A stretch of 64,000 bases of DNA, taken from assembly GCA_035604595.1 (NCBI GenBank), contig DATNIE010000001.1, positions 21,523-85,522 on the forward strand. Direction: 5' to 3'. The notes beneath the pieces were generated by a model that was not told the DNA's origin, ran no database searches, and was given only the letters and a program-made list of their open reading frames with translations. Position numbers and translations under genes: made by a program. This document shows, in pieces, positions 9,035-19,366 of the stretch (position 1 is the first letter of the stretch; each line of letters opens with the position of its first letter). The DNA is from CAIKZZ01 sp035604595. Lineage in GTDB: Bacteria; Pseudomonadota; Gammaproteobacteria; Steroidobacterales; Steroidobacteraceae.

Positions 9035-10363
9035 TTATACGGCGGTCGCGGTACGCGCGGCGCGAAATGCGCCGGTCTGCAGCGACTCGTAGGCCGATTC
9101 GTCGAACACCGATGTATTGCGGCCGTCGCTCTTGGCCTGGTACAGCGCCTCGTCCGCGAGCTGCACGAAGCCCTGCGTGCTGCGCTCGAGCGTCGGAGCC
9201 ACGTAGGCGATGCCGGCACTGACGGTGACCACCGAGCCCACCGACGAGTCGCCGTGCGGAATCCTGAGCGCCGCGACGTTCCCATGGATGCGATTCGCCA
9301 CGTCGTGCAGGTACTGGCGTGACGGGTCGTACAGCAACACCGCGAATTCCTCACCACCGAAGCGCGCAACGAGGTCAAGCGGCCGGCGGGCCGCGCGGGC
9401 CAGCGCCGCCGCCACCGCCTTCAGGCACTCATCACCGGCCTGGTGGCCTTGGCGATCGTTGAAGCGCTTGAAGAAATCGATGTCGACCATCACCAGCGCC
9501 AGCGTCGCGCCCTCGCGCAGCGCCTGCATCCACAACGTCTGGAGGTGCTCGTCGAAGCGGCGGCGGTTGTAGATGCCGGTCAGGCCATCGCGTGCTGCCG
9601 TCTCGGACAGCATCCGCCGCTCGAGAAAGTGCGTGCGCATCTCCAGCTCGAGGTTGTAGGCGACCGTGGCACCGACGATGTTGCCGAGCAGCAGCACGAC
9701 CGCGTCGTAGATGACGTCGGCCTCGGCGACGCCGCCGACGATGCCGAATGCCAGAAACGCACACCACATGATCACGTTGGCGCGCAGCGAGTCGTAGAAC
9801 AGCAGCCCGATCAGGTAGTACAGGTAGACCGACGTCAGCAGCACCATCGCGAACACGATCTGTGCGCCCGCCTGCGCGGCCTTGAGCTCGACCGCGACCA
9901 CGATCAGACCCATCATCGGCGCAAACACCGGCGCCAGCCGCGGGTAGATCCGGCGGCCACTCGTGAGGTAGGTGATCGCAATACCGCCCGCAAAGATCGG
10001 CAATAGCAGCCCGAACTGCACCAGGTCGAGCAACGTATGCGAGCCGGGCCCGAGCACCAGGTGGTTCAGGCAACCGAAGGCCACGACCAGGACGGCGCCG
10101 AGATACAGGTTGAAGCGGATCTGCAGCAGCCGAGTCCGCGCCTGCTCGCGGCGAAACTCGCGTTCGAGCTCGTGCTCGAACTTGAGCCACGGGAAGCCGG
10201 CTTCGAGCTGGCGTTGGGTCGCCGACTGGCCGGTGATAATCAGCTGCTGCGTCGCGAGCGGATCCAATGTGTCGATCGGCGCTTGCGCGCCCGGCCCCCG
10301 GGGGCAACCGTCAATATGTTCAGTACACACCGGCGGCGCACGCCGAACTGCGCACCGACGCAC
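9035..10363 (-). CDS. membrane-bound diguanylate cyclase (GGDEF)
   Basis: A cytoplasmic N-terminal stretch, about six transmembrane helices (roughly residues 85-245) and a C-terminal GGDEF domain make this a likely cyclic-di-GMP synthase. The active-site motif reads GGEEF, an active variant. Five residues before it lies RPLD, matching the RxxD inhibitory I-site, so product feedback is expected. The membrane part does not match a sensor family I can name. The start is uncertain: GTG 10363 is the first in frame but lacks a ribosome site, and TTG 10267 is an alternative. No phosphodiesterase or effector gene is adjacent. Confidence 0.88.
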   Translation of the reverse strand: MRRCAVRRAPPVCTEHIDGCPRGPGAQAPIDTLDPLATQQLIITGQSATQRQLEAGFPWLKFEHELEREFRREQARTRLLQIRFNLYLGAVLVVAFGCLNHLVLGPGSHTLLDLVQFGLLLPIFAGGIAITYLTSGRRIYPRLAPVFAPMMGLIVVAVELKAAQAGAQIVFAMVLLTSVYLYYLIGLLFYDSLRANVIMWCAFLAFGIVGGVAEADVIYDAVVLLLGNIVGATVAYNLELEMRTHFLERRMLSETAARDGLTGIYNRRRFDEHLQTLWMQALREGATLALVMVDIDFFKRFNDRQGHQAGDECLKAVAAALARAARRPLDLVARFGGEEFAVLLYDPSRQYLHDVANRIHGNVAALRIPHGDSSVGSVVTVSAGIAYVAPTLERSTQGFVQLADEALYQAKSDGRNTSVFDESAYESLQTGAFRAARTATAV

Positions 10364-10384
10364 AGAATCAAGGCATTAGGGGTC

Positions 10385-10591
10385 TCAGGGGCTCGCCGGC
10401 CGCAGCGCCTTACGACGTGCGTCACGCACGCGGGTGCGCCAGATCTCGAGCGGATCCCAGCCGGATGCGGCAGGGGAGGTCGCGACATCCGCGTTGCGCT
10501 CGAGGAATGCCGGCCCGGTCGCGTCATTGGCCGCATCGTGCCCGACGGGTTCGGCAAGTCGCGCCGCTCGCGACAGGTCGAAGATGCTCAT
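10385..10591 (-). CDS. small hypothetical protein (68 aa)
   Basis: The short reading frame encodes MSIFDLSRAARLAEP with a C-terminal basic-aromatic segment PLEIWRTRVRDARRKALRP. Composition looks protein-like, there is an ATG start and it lies in the same orientation as the GGDEF gene immediately downstream (21 bases). No ribosome site is obvious and no domain is recognised. It may be a real conserved small protein or chance; the tryptophan/arginine-rich tail is its only distinctive feature. Confidence 0.45.
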   Translation of the reverse strand: MSIFDLSRAARLAEPVGHDAANDATGPAFLERNADVATSPAASGWDPLEIWRTRVRDARRKALRPASP

Positions 10592-10740
10592 GGACCCAGT
10601 ATGGTCATTGTCAGTGACATTTTGACGAACGCTGGCTGACGCCCGAGGTCCATTCCGTCACACGCCGGTCGAACTGTCCAGCGCGGCGGGTGCGTGCCCG
10701 GTTATGTCAAGCGCGCTGACCCCCGCGCGCCGCGACGGGT

Positions 10741-11565
10741 TCAGGCGGGCAGCAGCCGTCCCGGGTCACGACGGCGCGCGAGCGCGCGGCCGGCGACGAA
10801 GCTCAGCAGCACGAGTCCGACGACCAGTGCGCCGAAGGCGAGCTCGTGCCCTTCACTCCAGCGCGCGAACGACGGTGCGGCGAGCCGTGCGACGCCGACT
10901 GCGGCGACCATCAGGCTGACGCTCCCGACCGCGAGCCCCATGACCCGCGAGGCAATCCGCGCCAGCTCGTCGGAGCGCGCGATCAGCCGCGCGATCCACA
11001 GCCCATTGCAGCCATCGGTCAGCAGCATGCCGCCGAGAAACAGCGTACCCAGCCACAGCGCCGCCCGTACCCCGCCGTACTCGGCCGCGGTCGCGGCGAA
11101 CAGCGCGGCCTGGCTCACGGTGTCGAAGGACAGCGCAAACAGTGCGCCGACGACCATCACCAGCCACGGGCGCCTGACCTGCGCCAGCCGGCCGAGGCAG
11201 CGTCCCTTGATGCCCACCGGCGCAACGACTTCGTGCGGCGCGGCCGCGAAGACGGCGCGCAGGTTGAGTACGCCGAGGAGCACGAGGAAGAACATTGAGA
11301 TCACGACCCCGCTGCGCTCGAGCCACGCAGGGGTGTGCCACTGCTCGGACGCGCACCCGACGAGCGCGGCGATCGCGAGCACGACCGTGCCATGACCGAG
11401 CGAAAACAGCACCCCGCAATACGGGGCGTAGCGCGCCCCGGCGCGGCGCCCGACGCGGGTGAGACCATCGATTGTCGCCAAGTGGTCCGCATCGCAGCCG
11501 TGCTTCATGCCGAGCAGAAACACCACGGCAGCGAGCGAGGCCCAGTCGGCGGGCAGGGAGTGCAT
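10741..11565 (-). CDS. HoxN/NixA-family nickel/cobalt permease
   Basis: The 274-residue inner-membrane protein belongs to the NiCoT family, which imports Ni2+ and/or Co2+. The family signature H-x4-DH is present as KHGCDADHLATID in the first helix. The later conserved helices LFSLGHGTVV and ALFALSFDTVSQ (usual form FDTATE) are also visible, along with about eight hydrophobic segments. It lies 80 bases downstream of nikR on the same strand, so repression by nickel-loaded NikR is likely and nickel is the more probable substrate. No nickel enzyme is encoded in the window. Confidence 0.9.
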   Translation of the reverse strand: MHSLPADWASLAAVVFLLGMKHGCDADHLATIDGLTRVGRRAGARYAPYCGVLFSLGHGTVVLAIAALVGCASEQWHTPAWLERSGVVISMFFLVLLGVLNLRAVFAAAPHEVVAPVGIKGRCLGRLAQVRRPWLVMVVGALFALSFDTVSQAALFAATAAEYGGVRAALWLGTLFLGGMLLTDGCNGLWIARLIARSDELARIASRVMGLAVGSVSLMVAAVGVARLAAPSFARWSEGHELAFGALVVGLVLLSFVAGRALARRRDPGRLLPA

Positions 11566-11645
11566 CCGGACGCCGGTATGAAGATTGCGACGCGGTTCAT
11601 ACTACGCCCGTGGCCGGCGGCGGGCGCAGCTCGGTTTTCCGCAGG

Positions 11646-12116
11646 CTAGTAGCGGGGCTTCAGATGCACGTGCGGCTCGCGCCCCGCCGCGTGGGGCGGG
11701 TGCGTGTGGCGCTCGACGCGCTCGACGGTGACGACGTTGAGGGCGCCGTGCCGCACGCCGGGCTCCGCCGTCAGCCGGCCGGCCAGCTCGCGCACCGCCG
11801 TGACCGGACCCTGCAGCACGACGTTCTCGAGGCAGTTGTCGTGGTCGAGATGCACATGCAGGCTCGCGACCGTGAGGTCGTGTTGCGCATGCTGCTGCTC
11901 GGCGAGCCGCTCGGCGAGTTCGCGCGCATGGTGGTTGTAGACGTACGAGAGGCTCGCGACGCAGTGCCCGCGCGTGCTTGCCCCGCCCTCGGCCTCGAGT
12001 CGGGCGCGGATCAGGTCGCGCACGGCTTCGCTGCGGTTTTGATAGCCACGGGTGGCGATGAATGCATCGAAGTCGCGGGCCAGCTCGTCGTCCATCGAGA
12101 TCGTGAATCGTTCCAT
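11646..12116 (-). CDS. nikR: nickel-responsive repressor NikR
   Basis: The 156-residue protein has an N-terminal ribbon-helix-helix DNA-binding domain (MERFTISMDDELARDFDAFIA, then SEAVRDLIRARL) and a C-terminal ACT-like metal domain. Ligands of the square-planar nickel site are visible in YNHHAREL and in SLHVHLDHDNC, where the HxH and the Cys match the E. coli H87, H89 and C95 pattern. The C-terminus carries extra histidines (HTHPPHAAGREPHVH). The frame extends upstream, but ATG 12116 has a strong GGAGG site. It heads the nikR-permease pair. Confidence 0.94.
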   Translation of the reverse strand: MERFTISMDDELARDFDAFIATRGYQNRSEAVRDLIRARLEAEGGASTRGHCVASLSYVYNHHARELAERLAEQQHAQHDLTVASLHVHLDHDNCLENVVLQGPVTAVRELAGRLTAEPGVRHGALNVVTVERVERHTHPPHAAGREPHVHLKPRY

Positions 12117-12180
12117 CAATCCTCCCTCCGGCCGCGCTGCGACGACCAGCAGCGCGCCACGCAAGTGTACCGCCCGCGGC

Positions 12181-12208
12181 GTATGACAGTACTCAGTCGG
12201 CGAGATAC
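12181..12208. promoter_or_regulatory. candidate NikR operator
   Basis: GTATGA (12181-12186) and AGATAC (12203-12208) are separated by exactly 16 bases. This matches the E. coli NikR operator GTATGA-N16-TCATAC at 10 of 12 half-site positions. The site lies 65 bases upstream of the nikR start and runs into the 3' end of gshA, covering its stop codon. A weak -10 (TACACT, minus strand, 12164-12169) lies just downstream, so binding would cover the -35 region. Autoregulation is inferred. Confidence 0.5.
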
Positions 12209-13779
12209 TTCGCGAGGTACTCGCGGAACGGCTCTTGCGGGGCCGCCTCCGCCCGGTCCTGGGCCTCGAGCGAGGCCTCGGCCTCGGCCGTGAACGCCGC
12301 GAGCCGCGCCGCATTTGGCGGATGCAGCTCGGTGAAGTAGGACTTGTAGGTCCGGGACATCCTGAGCGCTAGATCGACGAATGACTCGCCGGTGGTGCGC
12401 ATTTCCTTGAGCAGGCGCGCCGACGGCGTCGCCTCGGCATCGAGCAGCTTGTGGGCCTGAACCGCGAGCGCGGCGCTGTACGGCCGCTCCGGATCGCCGT
12501 AATCGAGCAGCTCGCAGGTTCCCTGCATTGCGTCGAGGATCTCGTGCGCCCAGGTGCGCATGTCGGCCTTGCGGCCATCCCAGTTGAGCGCGAGGCCAGG
12601 CTCGCGGCCACGGCGCGCAACCGTCACGTGGTTGCGGTCGAACTCGAGTTGCGCGCCGTTGTCGATCGGCGGGCTCGGCGCCAGCGTGCAGAACGCCGCG
12701 AACGCCTCCAGAAAGCGCAGCTTGGTCTGGTTGACGCCCACCGGATCGAGCGCGCTCACATCGAGCGAGCGCATCTCGACGTACTCGACGCCCGCGCGCT
12801 TGAGCGCTTTCGTCGGGCGCTCGCCGGACCGCGCCACCCGCTTGGGGCGTATGAACGCGTAGTACTCGTTCTCGATCTGCAGCCGGTTGGCGTTCAGCTG
12901 CCGCCACTCCCCGTTCACCTCGACGCCCAGCCGTTCGTATTCCGGGCTCGGCGTCGAAATCGCGCGCCGCAGGTCGCGGACGTAGTCGGCGAGCGAGTTC
13001 ACCGAGATCGCGACATCCGCCTGGCTCTTGTTGCGATAACCGAGGTCGCTCATCCGCAGCGACGTGGCATACGGCCCATAGAGTGTGCCGCCGCCGAGCT
13101 CGGTGAGACCGTGATCGTCGCGGCCAGTAACGAACGAGCGACACACTGCCGGCGAAACGCCGAACAGGTAATGGACGATCCAGCCGTGCCGCCGGTAGTT
13201 GCGCAACAGCGCGAAATACATCGCCGAGATGAAGTCCTGGCCGGCATCGCGGCTGCCGAGTACCTCGGCGAGCACTGGCCAGAACTGTCGCGGGAAGGAG
13301 TAGTTGAAATGCACGCCGGAGATCGCCTGCATGATGCGCCCGTAGCGCAGGCCGAGCCCGACGCGGTACACGGTCTTCATCCGGCCGACATTCGAAGTGC
13401 CGTACTGTGCGATCGGGATGCTGCTGTCCCCCTCGAGCGCGCCCGGCATGCTGGTGCCCCAGAGCAGCTCATCGCCCAGATGCCGGAACACGAACTGGTG
13501 GACGTCGGTCAGGTACTGCAGTAGTTCCCAGCTGGTCGTGAACGTCGGCGTCACGAATTCGAGGAGCGCCTCGGAGTAGTCGGTCGTAATGTGCTCGTGG
13601 GTCAGCGCCGAACCGAGCGCGCGCGGATGCGGTTGCTGGGAGATCCGCCCGTCCGCCGTGACGCGCAGCGACTCCTTCTCGACCCCCTTCAGACCGCCGA
13701 CCAGCACCGCCCGCTCGCCGGAATTGACCAGCCCGGCCAGATGGTGTTCGAAGCGGCGGTCGATGCGGGGCACAGGCAC
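12193..13779 (-). CDS. gshA: glutamate-cysteine ligase
   Basis: The 528-residue enzyme joins glutamate and cysteine with ATP, the first and rate-limiting step of glutathione synthesis. It matches the gammaproteobacterial GshA type: GLKGVEKESLRVTADG near the start, ALTHEHITTDYSEALLEFVTP, the SGVHFNYSFP motif and the ALRYSDLGY-like segment SLRMSDLGYRNKSQ. Length is close to the E. coli enzyme (518). Start ATG 13779; a TACAAT -10 box on the minus strand (13809-13814) would give a leader of about 20 bases. gshB is not in the window. Confidence 0.94.
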   Translation of the reverse strand: MPVPRIDRRFEHHLAGLVNSGERAVLVGGLKGVEKESLRVTADGRISQQPHPRALGSALTHEHITTDYSEALLEFVTPTFTTSWELLQYLTDVHQFVFRHLGDELLWGTSMPGALEGDSSIPIAQYGTSNVGRMKTVYRVGLGLRYGRIMQAISGVHFNYSFPRQFWPVLAEVLGSRDAGQDFISAMYFALLRNYRRHGWIVHYLFGVSPAVCRSFVTGRDDHGLTELGGGTLYGPYATSLRMSDLGYRNKSQADVAISVNSLADYVRDLRRAISTPSPEYERLGVEVNGEWRQLNANRLQIENEYYAFIRPKRVARSGERPTKALKRAGVEYVEMRSLDVSALDPVGVNQTKLRFLEAFAAFCTLAPSPPIDNGAQLEFDRNHVTVARRGREPGLALNWDGRKADMRTWAHEILDAMQGTCELLDYGDPERPYSAALAVQAHKLLDAEATPSARLLKEMRTTGESFVDLALRMSRTYKSYFTELHPPNAARLAAFTAEAEASLEAQDRAEAAPQEPFREYLAKYLAD

Positions 13780-13915
13780 GCGGCGGATCCGTCGGACAAA
13801 GGGCGCACATTGTAATGGAAGGCGCTACCGGCCCCATCCGGACCTGAAACGGGTGGCGTCCCGGTCGCGGGCTCGCTGCCCGTCAACGGGTGGGGATGCA
13901 GCGCGACGCCACGGC

Positions 13916-15311
13916 TCAGGCGCCGCGATCCTTGCGCGCGGGGAACTCGATTCGGGCCAGCGTCCCGCGCCCGCCCGCACCGGTATCGATCGACAGCCGT
14001 GCTCCGTGCACCCGGGCGATGTCGCTGACGATCGCGAGCCCCAACCCGGTACCGACCCCGGCCGCACCCGCCGCGCGGCGGAACCGTTCCGTGATCAGTG
14101 GCCGCTCGGTTGCCTCGATTCCCGGCCCGTTGTCCTCGACCTCAAGGAACGCGGCACCCGCGATCGTCCCGCAGCGCAGCGTCACCGTGCCGCCCGAGGG
14201 CGTGTAGTTGAGCGCGTTGTCGGTGAGGTTGTTGAGCATCTCCCGAAGCAGCCAGTCGATGCCGGTTGCGGTCGCCGGCTCCGCATCGGCGCCGAGATCG
14301 ATGGACTTGGCCAGCGCCCGGTCGAGCTGCGCGGTCACGGTCTGCTCGATGAGCTGCCGCAGATCGACGGCCCGGAAGTCCCGCTCGAGCGTCGCCGCGC
14401 TCTCGGCGCGCGCCAGCGTCAACAGCTGGTGCGCCGTGTGCGCGAGCCGCCGGAGGCCCTCGCCGACCGCGTGGATTCGGTCGCGCACCGGCGCTGCCTG
14501 CGGATCGCGCTCGAGCAGCTCGAGCTGCGCCTGCATACCGGCGAGCGGCGTGCGCATCTGGTGTGCGGCATCGGCCACGAACTTCTGCTGCGACTCGGCC
14601 GTCGCCCGCATGCGGGCGAACAGCGCGTTGAGCGAGGCGACCAGCGTGCGCACTTCGGCCGGAACGCTGTGCTCATCCAGTGACTCGAGCTCGCTCGCCG
14701 AGCGCGCCGCGAGCTGGTCGCGCAGGGCGAGCAGCGGCTTCAGGCCGCGCCGTACGCCGAGGATGACGAGCAGCAGAATCGCCAGCAGCTGCAGAATGTC
14801 GACCAGCATCGTGACGGCGAGGAACTCGCGGCTCGGCCGGTCGCGCGCGCGCGTCGATTCGGCGACGGTAATGGTCGTCGGCCCGCTGTCGAGCGCGAGC
14901 GCGTACCACGCGACCCGCGCCGGCTCGCCGGCCAGCCGAATGTCGGCGAACGCGGGATTCGGCGTCGAGCGTGCAGTGAAGCCCGCGGGCGGCAGCGGCA
15001 GATTCGACTCCCCGGCGAGCAATCGCCCCGCCCCGTCGCGCACGGCCAAGCGCAGGGCCCGGTCACCCGTACCGCGCAGCGTCGCCGACACCTCCGGCGG
15101 CAGCTCCCTCGGGATCTTCTCCAAGGACCCCGGACGCAGGTATGCGGCCACGACGAGCGCGGCGTCGCCGAGCGAACGATCGAACGCCCCGCGCACCGGG
15201 CCGATGCTCGAGATGTAATCGAACAGCAGGCCGGCAATCAGCAGCACGGCGAGCGGCGCGAGCAGCAGGACGAGCAGCCGCCGGCCGAGCGATGTGGGTC
15301 CGGAAACCGGC

Positions 15312-15328
<17 letters not shown>
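13916..15328 (-). CDS. sensor histidine kinase, QseC/TctE-like
   Basis: This 470-residue inner-membrane kinase has two transmembrane helices (about residues 15-37 and 165-190) flanking a periplasmic loop of about 130 residues. A HAMP-like linker, the phospho-accepting AAHQMRTPLAGM box (His near residue 255) and an ATPase domain with N, G1 and G2 motifs (NLTDNALNYTP, DNGPGIE, GTGLGLAI) follow. Its start overlaps the response regulator gene by 17 bases, so the two form a coupled pair. The signal is unknown. The open frame extends 30 codons further, but the MTLQPEP start fits the overlap. Confidence 0.88.
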
Positions 15329-15980
<652 letters not shown>

Positions 15981-16006
15981 GACCCGAGCTTAGCCGAAAA
16001 CCGCCG

Positions 16007-17794
16007 TCACGGAGCCGCGGCGCGCGCGGCGATCCAGCGGCTGACCTTGACGTCGAGCACATCGAGTGGCAACGAGCCGGCGTCCAGCACCGCGCGATGG
16101 AATGATCGCTGGTCATAGCGTGATCCGAGTTCGCGCTGGGCGCGCGACCTCAGCTCCTTGATCTTGAGCTCGCCAAGCTTGTAGGTCAGCGCCTGCCCGG
16201 GCATCGCGATGTACCGGTCGATCTCCGCGGCGGCGTCGGTCGCGCCTAGCGCCGAGTTGGCCAGCAGGTAGTCGATCGCCTGCTGCCGCGACCAGCCCTT
16301 GGCGTGAATGCCGGTGTCGACGACCAGGCGGACCGCGCGCCAGATTTCCGCGGACAAGGCGCCGAAGTAGTCGTACGTGTCGGTGTAGAGCCCGAGATCC
16401 CGGCCGAGCGACTCGGCATACAGACCCCAGCCTTCGTCGTAGGCGCCGTAGTTCCCGAAGCGGCGGAAGCTCGGCAGATCGTCGAGTTCCTGCTTGATCG
16501 AGATCTGCAGGTGGTGGCCAGGCTCCGCTTCGTGCAGGTAGATGCTCTCCATCAGGTAGGTCGGTCGCGACTTGAGGTCGAAGGTGTTGACATAGAAGAT
16601 GCCGGGGCGCGTCCCGTCGGGCGCGGCGCTCTGGTAGGAGGCGCTCGCCTGCGCCTTGGCGCGAAATGGTTCGACCGCACGGATCTCGAAGTCCGCCCTG
16701 GGCACGAGGTCGAACTGCTCCGGAAGACGCCGGCGGACCCGTTCCTTCAGGGCCCGGTACGCATTCAGCAGGTCTGCCTCGCTGTCGTAGTAGAAGCGCG
16801 GGTCGGCGCGCAGCGAATCGAGGAATGCCTTGCGATCGCCCTTGAACCCGAGCCCGGCGATGATCCGGTCCATCTCGGCGCCGATTCGCGCCACCTCCTG
16901 GAGCCCGATCGCGTGAATTGCCTCGGGACCGAGGCTGGTCGTCGTCAGCAGCCGGATTCGGTAGGCATACCACTCCTTGCCGAGTGGCAGGTCGCTGAAG
17001 GCGATCGTCATGCGCGCCTGCGGCAGGTATTCGTCACGGATGAAGTCGTGGAGACGCTGGTAGGCGGGATTGAGCCGCTCCGAGATGGCCCGGGCGTAGG
17101 CGGCCCGGAGCCGCGCCTGGTCGGCGACCGGCACGGTCGCCGGGAATGCCGCAACCGGTCGGTAGAACACGCTGTTGGTGGGGTCTGTCGCCACGAGCTC
17201 ACTGAGCTGCGGCAATACGCGTTGCATCAGCACCTTCGGCTGGGTGATGCCGTTCGCCGCGCCGCGTCGCATGTTGGCGATCGCCTGGTCGGCCCAGACC
17301 ACGAAACCGTCGATGCGGCGCAGCCAGTTCTCATAGTCCCGGGTGGTCCGGAACGGCTGCGCGCTCGATCCCGAGCCTAGCTGGGCCAGCAGCTGCGGCA
17401 GGCCGTGAAACTGATCGAACGGCAGGAGTTCGGACTGATAATGGAAACCGTCGATCCGAACCTGCCGGTCGCGGCTGAAGATCTGGTAGCTGACGAGGTC
17501 CTGGCCATCGAGGCGGGCGGAGTCGATCGCCGTGAGCCCCTTCAGGTAGCGCCGCTCAAGCGCCAGCTCGAGGGCCAGGTGCGCGGTGCTGATACTGTTG
17601 GGCAGTCGGTCGTCATAGCGATGCTCACCGACGAACGTGGCCGCGATCGGATCGAGCGCCAGCGATTCCTGCCAGTAGCTCTCCACGAGTTGATGAAGCC
17701 GGGCCGACGGCGTCGCGCCCGACGGCCCGTTAGCCGCATCGCTGGCGCCGCAAGCCATCAGACCGGCGATCAGAACGGCAATCAGTGTGCGCAT
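16007..17794 (-). CDS. DUF885 family lipoprotein, putative zinc peptidase
   Basis: The 595-residue protein starts with a lipoprotein signal (MRTLIAVLIAGLMAC, lipobox LMAC), so it should be anchored in the envelope. The DUF885 core carries HEAEPGHHLQ around residue 415, an HExxPGHH motif typical of this family and suggestive of a metallopeptidase site, with a downstream glutamate in YDEGWGLYAESLG as a possible third ligand. The family is poorly characterised and the substrate unknown. It is first in a likely three-gene unit with the two-component system. Confidence 0.85.
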   Translation of the reverse strand: MRTLIAVLIAGLMACGASDAANGPSGATPSARLHQLVESYWQESLALDPIAATFVGEHRYDDRLPNSISTAHLALELALERRYLKGLTAIDSARLDGQDLVSYQIFSRDRQVRIDGFHYQSELLPFDQFHGLPQLLAQLGSGSSAQPFRTTRDYENWLRRIDGFVVWADQAIANMRRGAANGITQPKVLMQRVLPQLSELVATDPTNSVFYRPVAAFPATVPVADQARLRAAYARAISERLNPAYQRLHDFIRDEYLPQARMTIAFSDLPLGKEWYAYRIRLLTTTSLGPEAIHAIGLQEVARIGAEMDRIIAGLGFKGDRKAFLDSLRADPRFYYDSEADLLNAYRALKERVRRRLPEQFDLVPRADFEIRAVEPFRAKAQASASYQSAAPDGTRPGIFYVNTFDLKSRPTYLMESIYLHEAEPGHHLQISIKQELDDLPSFRRFGNYGAYDEGWGLYAESLGRDLGLYTDTYDYFGALSAEIWRAVRLVVDTGIHAKGWSRQQAIDYLLANSALGATDAAAEIDRYIAMPGQALTYKLGELKIKELRSRAQRELGSRYDQRSFHRAVLDAGSLPLDVLDVKVSRWIAARAAAP

Positions 17795-18064
17795 TCAAAA
17801 TCCTCGGCAGCACCGCGCGATGCACCGGCCAAGCATGCCGTTTCGCGGCGCGGCCGCCAGTAGCGGCCCGCCCATCGGTCAAGCTCGCCTCGCACGCGGC
17901 CGTCCGCTCGGATCGGACCTGCGGATTATAGGCGGCCGAACTGCGCCGGCGGCGCCGCGCGGCCGTCGATTCCGCAAGCCGTGACGCACGCCGCCGGACG
18001 GTGGCATCCTACGCACTGCGGCCAACCGCCGCGCACCCTGTCGTACCAATCCCGGAGACTCGAC

Positions 18065-19348
18065 ATGCTCATCGGCTCGAAGGTCCGGCGCGTCGCCATT
18101 ATCGGCGGATCGCGCATCCCGTTTGCGCGCGGCATGGGCGCCTATGCTGACGTTGGCAACCAGCAAATGCTCACGGCCGCTTTCAAGGGCGTCATCGACC
18201 GGTTCAAGCTCGCCGGGGAGCGCCTCGGTGAGGTTGCGGCCGGCGCCGTCATGAAGCACTCAAGCCAGTGGAACCTCACGCGCGAGTCGGTGCTCGGCTC
18301 GGGCCTCGCCGCCGAGACGCCGGGCCTCGACCTGCAGCGGGCCTGCGGCACCAGCCTCGAGGCTGCCATCCTGATCGGCAACAAGATCGCGCTCGGCCAG
18401 ATCGATGCCGGCATGGCCGGCGGCGTCGACACCGTCAGCGATGCACCGATCGTCTACCCGCGCGAGTACCAGCAGCTGCTGCTTGCCAGCGCGCGTGGCC
18501 GCACGCTGGCGGCGCGCCTACGGCCGTGGCTCGGCCTGAGGCCGCGCCACTTCAAACCGGTCGCACCCTCGGTGGCCGAGCCGCGCACCGGACTCACGAT
18601 GGGGCAGAGCTGCGAGATCATGGCCAAGCAATGGGGCATCACGCGGGGCGCGCAGGACGAACTCGCCTACCAGAGCCACGTCAAGGCGGCCGCGGCCTAT
18701 GACCAGGGCTTCTACAAGGATCTGGTCCTCGAGTTCCACGGCCTCGCGAGGGACAACAACATCCGCCCCAGCCCGTCGCTCGAGCAATTGGCGAAGCTGC
18801 CGCCGGTCTTCGATCGGTCGGGTCACGGCACGCTGACGGCAGGCAATTCGACTCCGCTGACCGATGGGGCATCGGCGGTGCTGCTCGCGAGCGAGGCGTG
18901 GGCGCAGGCGCGGGCACTGCCGGCCGTCGCGTACCTGACGCACGCGAAGGTGCACGCCGTCGACTTCGTAAGCAAGGAAGGGCTGTTGATGGCGCCGGCC
19001 TATGCCGTGCCGATGATGCTGAAGGACGCCGGACTCGGGCTCGGCGACTTTGACTTTTACGAGATTCACGAGGCCTTCGCAGCGCAGGTGCTGTGTACGC
19101 TGAAGGCCTGGGAGTCGGCCGACTTCTGCCGCGACCGGCTGGGGCTTTCCGGGCCGCTGGGCGCGATCGACCGCAGCAAGCTGAACGTCGTGGGTTCCAG
19201 CCTCGCCGTCGGCCACCCGTTTGCCGCCACCGGCGCGCGCATCGTCGCAACGCTGGCCAAGCTTCTCGCGGAGCGCAATGCCCACCGCGGCCTCATCTCG
19301 ATCTGCACCGCAGGCGGGATGGGCGTGACCGCGATTCTCGAACGCTGA
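18065..19348 (+). CDS. fadI: acetyl-CoA C-acyltransferase, FadI-like
   Basis: The 427-residue thiolase cleaves 3-ketoacyl-CoA with CoA to release acetyl-CoA in beta-oxidation. The nucleophilic cysteine lies in RACGTSLEA (near residue 98). The C-terminal active-site blocks HEAFAAQ, GHPFAATGAR and CTAGGMG are present. The HEAF motif and overall length favour the FadI/trifunctional-beta type over FadA. The frame is open 28 codons further, but ATG 18065 has a GGAG site. It points toward the fadB-fadA pair on the other strand, 18 bases away. The gene symbol is a best match, not proven. Confidence 0.85.
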   Translation: MLIGSKVRRVAIIGGSRIPFARGMGAYADVGNQQMLTAAFKGVIDRFKLAGERLGEVAAGAVMKHSSQWNLTRESVLGSGLAAETPGLDLQRACGTSLEAAILIGNKIALGQIDAGMAGGVDTVSDAPIVYPREYQQLLLASARGRTLAARLRPWLGLRPRHFKPVAPSVAEPRTGLTMGQSCEIMAKQWGITRGAQDELAYQSHVKAAAAYDQGFYKDLVLEFHGLARDNNIRPSPSLEQLAKLPPVFDRSGHGTLTAGNSTPLTDGASAVLLASEAWAQARALPAVAYLTHAKVHAVDFVSKEGLLMAPAYAVPMMLKDAGLGLGDFDFYEIHEAFAAQVLCTLKAWESADFCRDRLGLSGPLGAIDRSKLNVVGSSLAVGHPFAATGARIVATLAKLLAERNAHRGLISICTAGGMGVTAILER

Positions 19349-19366
19349 CGCTCGCGCGCCGCCGGG

